Source: an uncultured Akkermansia sp. (GTDB lineage: Bacteria > Verrucomicrobiota > Verrucomicrobiia > Verrucomicrobiales > Akkermansiaceae). Taken from it: a stretch of 6,541 nt of DNA. The notes beneath the pieces were generated by a model that worked only from the letters and a program-made list of their open reading frames with translations, had not been told where the DNA came from and made no database searches. Position 1 is the stretch's first letter. Every line of letters begins with the position of its first letter. The position numbers were made by a program, and so were the translations under genes. The stretch is taken from assembly GCA_904501975.1 (NCBI GenBank), contig CAJGCZ010000076.1:1-6541 (forward strand), written 5' to 3'. This document shows positions 6,226 to 6,541 of the stretch, piece after piece.

Positions 6226-6250
6226 GGTGGGACTTCAGTCCCACCTTTTT
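6226..6250. repeat. Perfect hairpin followed by T5 (repeat unit 1)
   Basis: GGTGGGAC (6226-6233) pairs perfectly with GTCCCACC (6238-6245) around loop TTCA, and the closing T-A pair would extend the arms to 9 bp. On the plus strand it is followed by five Ts (6246-6250), as in an intrinsic terminator, but no plus-strand gene precedes it. Its sibling at 6273-6292 suggests a repeat family instead. Confidence 0.7.
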
Positions 6251-6272
6251 GGTGGTATGGTTTGATAATAAA

Positions 6273-6292
6273 TGTTGGACTAAAGTCCAACA
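6273..6292. repeat. Perfect hairpin related to the one at 6226 (repeat unit 2)
   Basis: TGTTGGAC (6273-6280) pairs perfectly with GTCCAACA (6285-6292) around loop TAAA. Compared with the hairpin at 6226-6245 it differs at two stem pairs, and both sides have changed together (G-C to T-A each time), so pairing is kept. Confidence 0.7.
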
Positions 6293-6307
6293 CTCCGATA
6301 GTATTTC

Positions 6308-6331
6308 CCCCACAAATAGCAATTTGTGGGG
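6308..6331. repeat. Perfect 10 bp hairpin
   Basis: CCCCACAAAT (6308-6317) pairs perfectly with ATTTGTGGGG (6322-6331), loop AGCA. It is the longest perfect stem in the window. On the minus strand it is not followed by a T-run. It continues the series of palindromes in this gene-free end. Confidence 0.7.
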
Positions 6332-6390
6332 TTCATTGATGTGAGCGTAGCGAACGGAATTCAAGAGTCCGGAGGACGACAGACACATAG

Positions 6391-6410
6391 CCGGGGGCGT
6401 AAGCCCCCGG
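6391..6410. repeat. GC-rich hairpin with a GNRA-type loop
   Basis: CCGGGGGC (6391-6398) pairs perfectly with GCCCCCGG (6403-6410) around GTAA, which as plus-strand RNA would be a GUAA (GNRA class) tetraloop. It resembles the GCCCCC/GGGGGC hairpin at 79-94 at the other end of the window. Confidence 0.7.
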
Positions 6411-6541
6411 TATGGGGAAAAGAAAATCGGAGCCCCGAGGCGCCGGAGCGAACGCGACGGCAACGAGGGCCGACAGAAAGCGTGGCTCTTAACATGCCAT
6501 GTGCACACATACGGAGCCGCCGCTCATGGCTTCGGGCTTAC
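6411..6541. other. Gene-free repeat-like right edge
   Basis: No gene is visible from 6201 to the end of the window. Beyond the four hairpins, 6411-6541 is GC-rich. On the minus strand, a block near 6480-6444 (CTGTCGGCCCTCG, then GCGTTCGCT) resembles a block near 6383-6347 (CTGTCGTCCTCCGG, then CCGTTCGCT), so it seems to hold a second diverged copy of one unit. Small palindromes lie at 6499-6510 (ATGTG/CACAT) and 6514-6525 (GAGC/GCTC). The repeat may run beyond the window. Confidence 0.45.

Noticed and set aside
6226..6250. Rho-independent terminator on the plus strand
   Set aside because: The stem and T5 run look right, but no plus-strand gene precedes it and a sibling hairpin without a T-run lies close by, so a repeat is the better reading.
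6215..6508. Minus-strand open frame of 97 codons in the right-end repeats
   Set aside because: It runs straight through all four perfect palindromes and has no family likeness; a by-product of repeat DNA.

Overview
The window carries six protein genes, all on the minus strand, set between two stretches of palindrome-rich repeat DNA. Gene by gene from right to left (the direction of transcription) they are: an unrecognised AT-rich gene (6147-5464), dnaX (5393-3513), a ybaB/ebfC family gene (3494-3192), and three genes that together look like a MacAB/LolCDE-type ABC transporter: a periplasmic adaptor (3141-2116), an ATPase (2105-1473) and an FtsX/MacB-like permease (1510-374). There is no tRNA, rRNA, transposase or CRISPR array that I can support.

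The organism is a bacterium with a fairly GC-rich chromosome and a two-membrane envelope, since the operon encodes a signal-peptide-bearing adaptor for a tripartite pump. The form of the DnaX zinc module, the lack of Shine-Dalgarno sequences before all six genes, and the many short GC palindromes between genes would fit Verrucomicrobiota or a relative. This is an impression from memory of such sequences, not a placement.

From dnaX to the permease the gaps are 18, 50 and 10 bases, then a 38-base overlap, with no hairpin terminator visible, so the five genes may be one transcript. DnaX is the clamp-loader ATPase and YbaB a small nucleoid-associated protein. The pair is a classic bacterial neighbourhood in which recR often follows. 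Here the ABC export module sits in that place.

The rightmost gene (5464-6147) differs from the rest: AT-rich, with AT-rich codons, its own good sigma70-like promoter, and a GC-rich low-complexity C-terminal tail. It looks like a later arrival.

The two gene-free ends hold the most unusual structure. At 129-245 lies a tandem array of five perfect hairpins, each with a different stem sequence, separated by an 8-base conserved spacer (GGTGAAGA). At 6226-6410 there are four more perfect hairpins, two of which are related to each other by paired compensatory changes. A motif close to CGGAGGACGACA occurs at both ends, so these are probably members of an interspersed repeat family of this genome.
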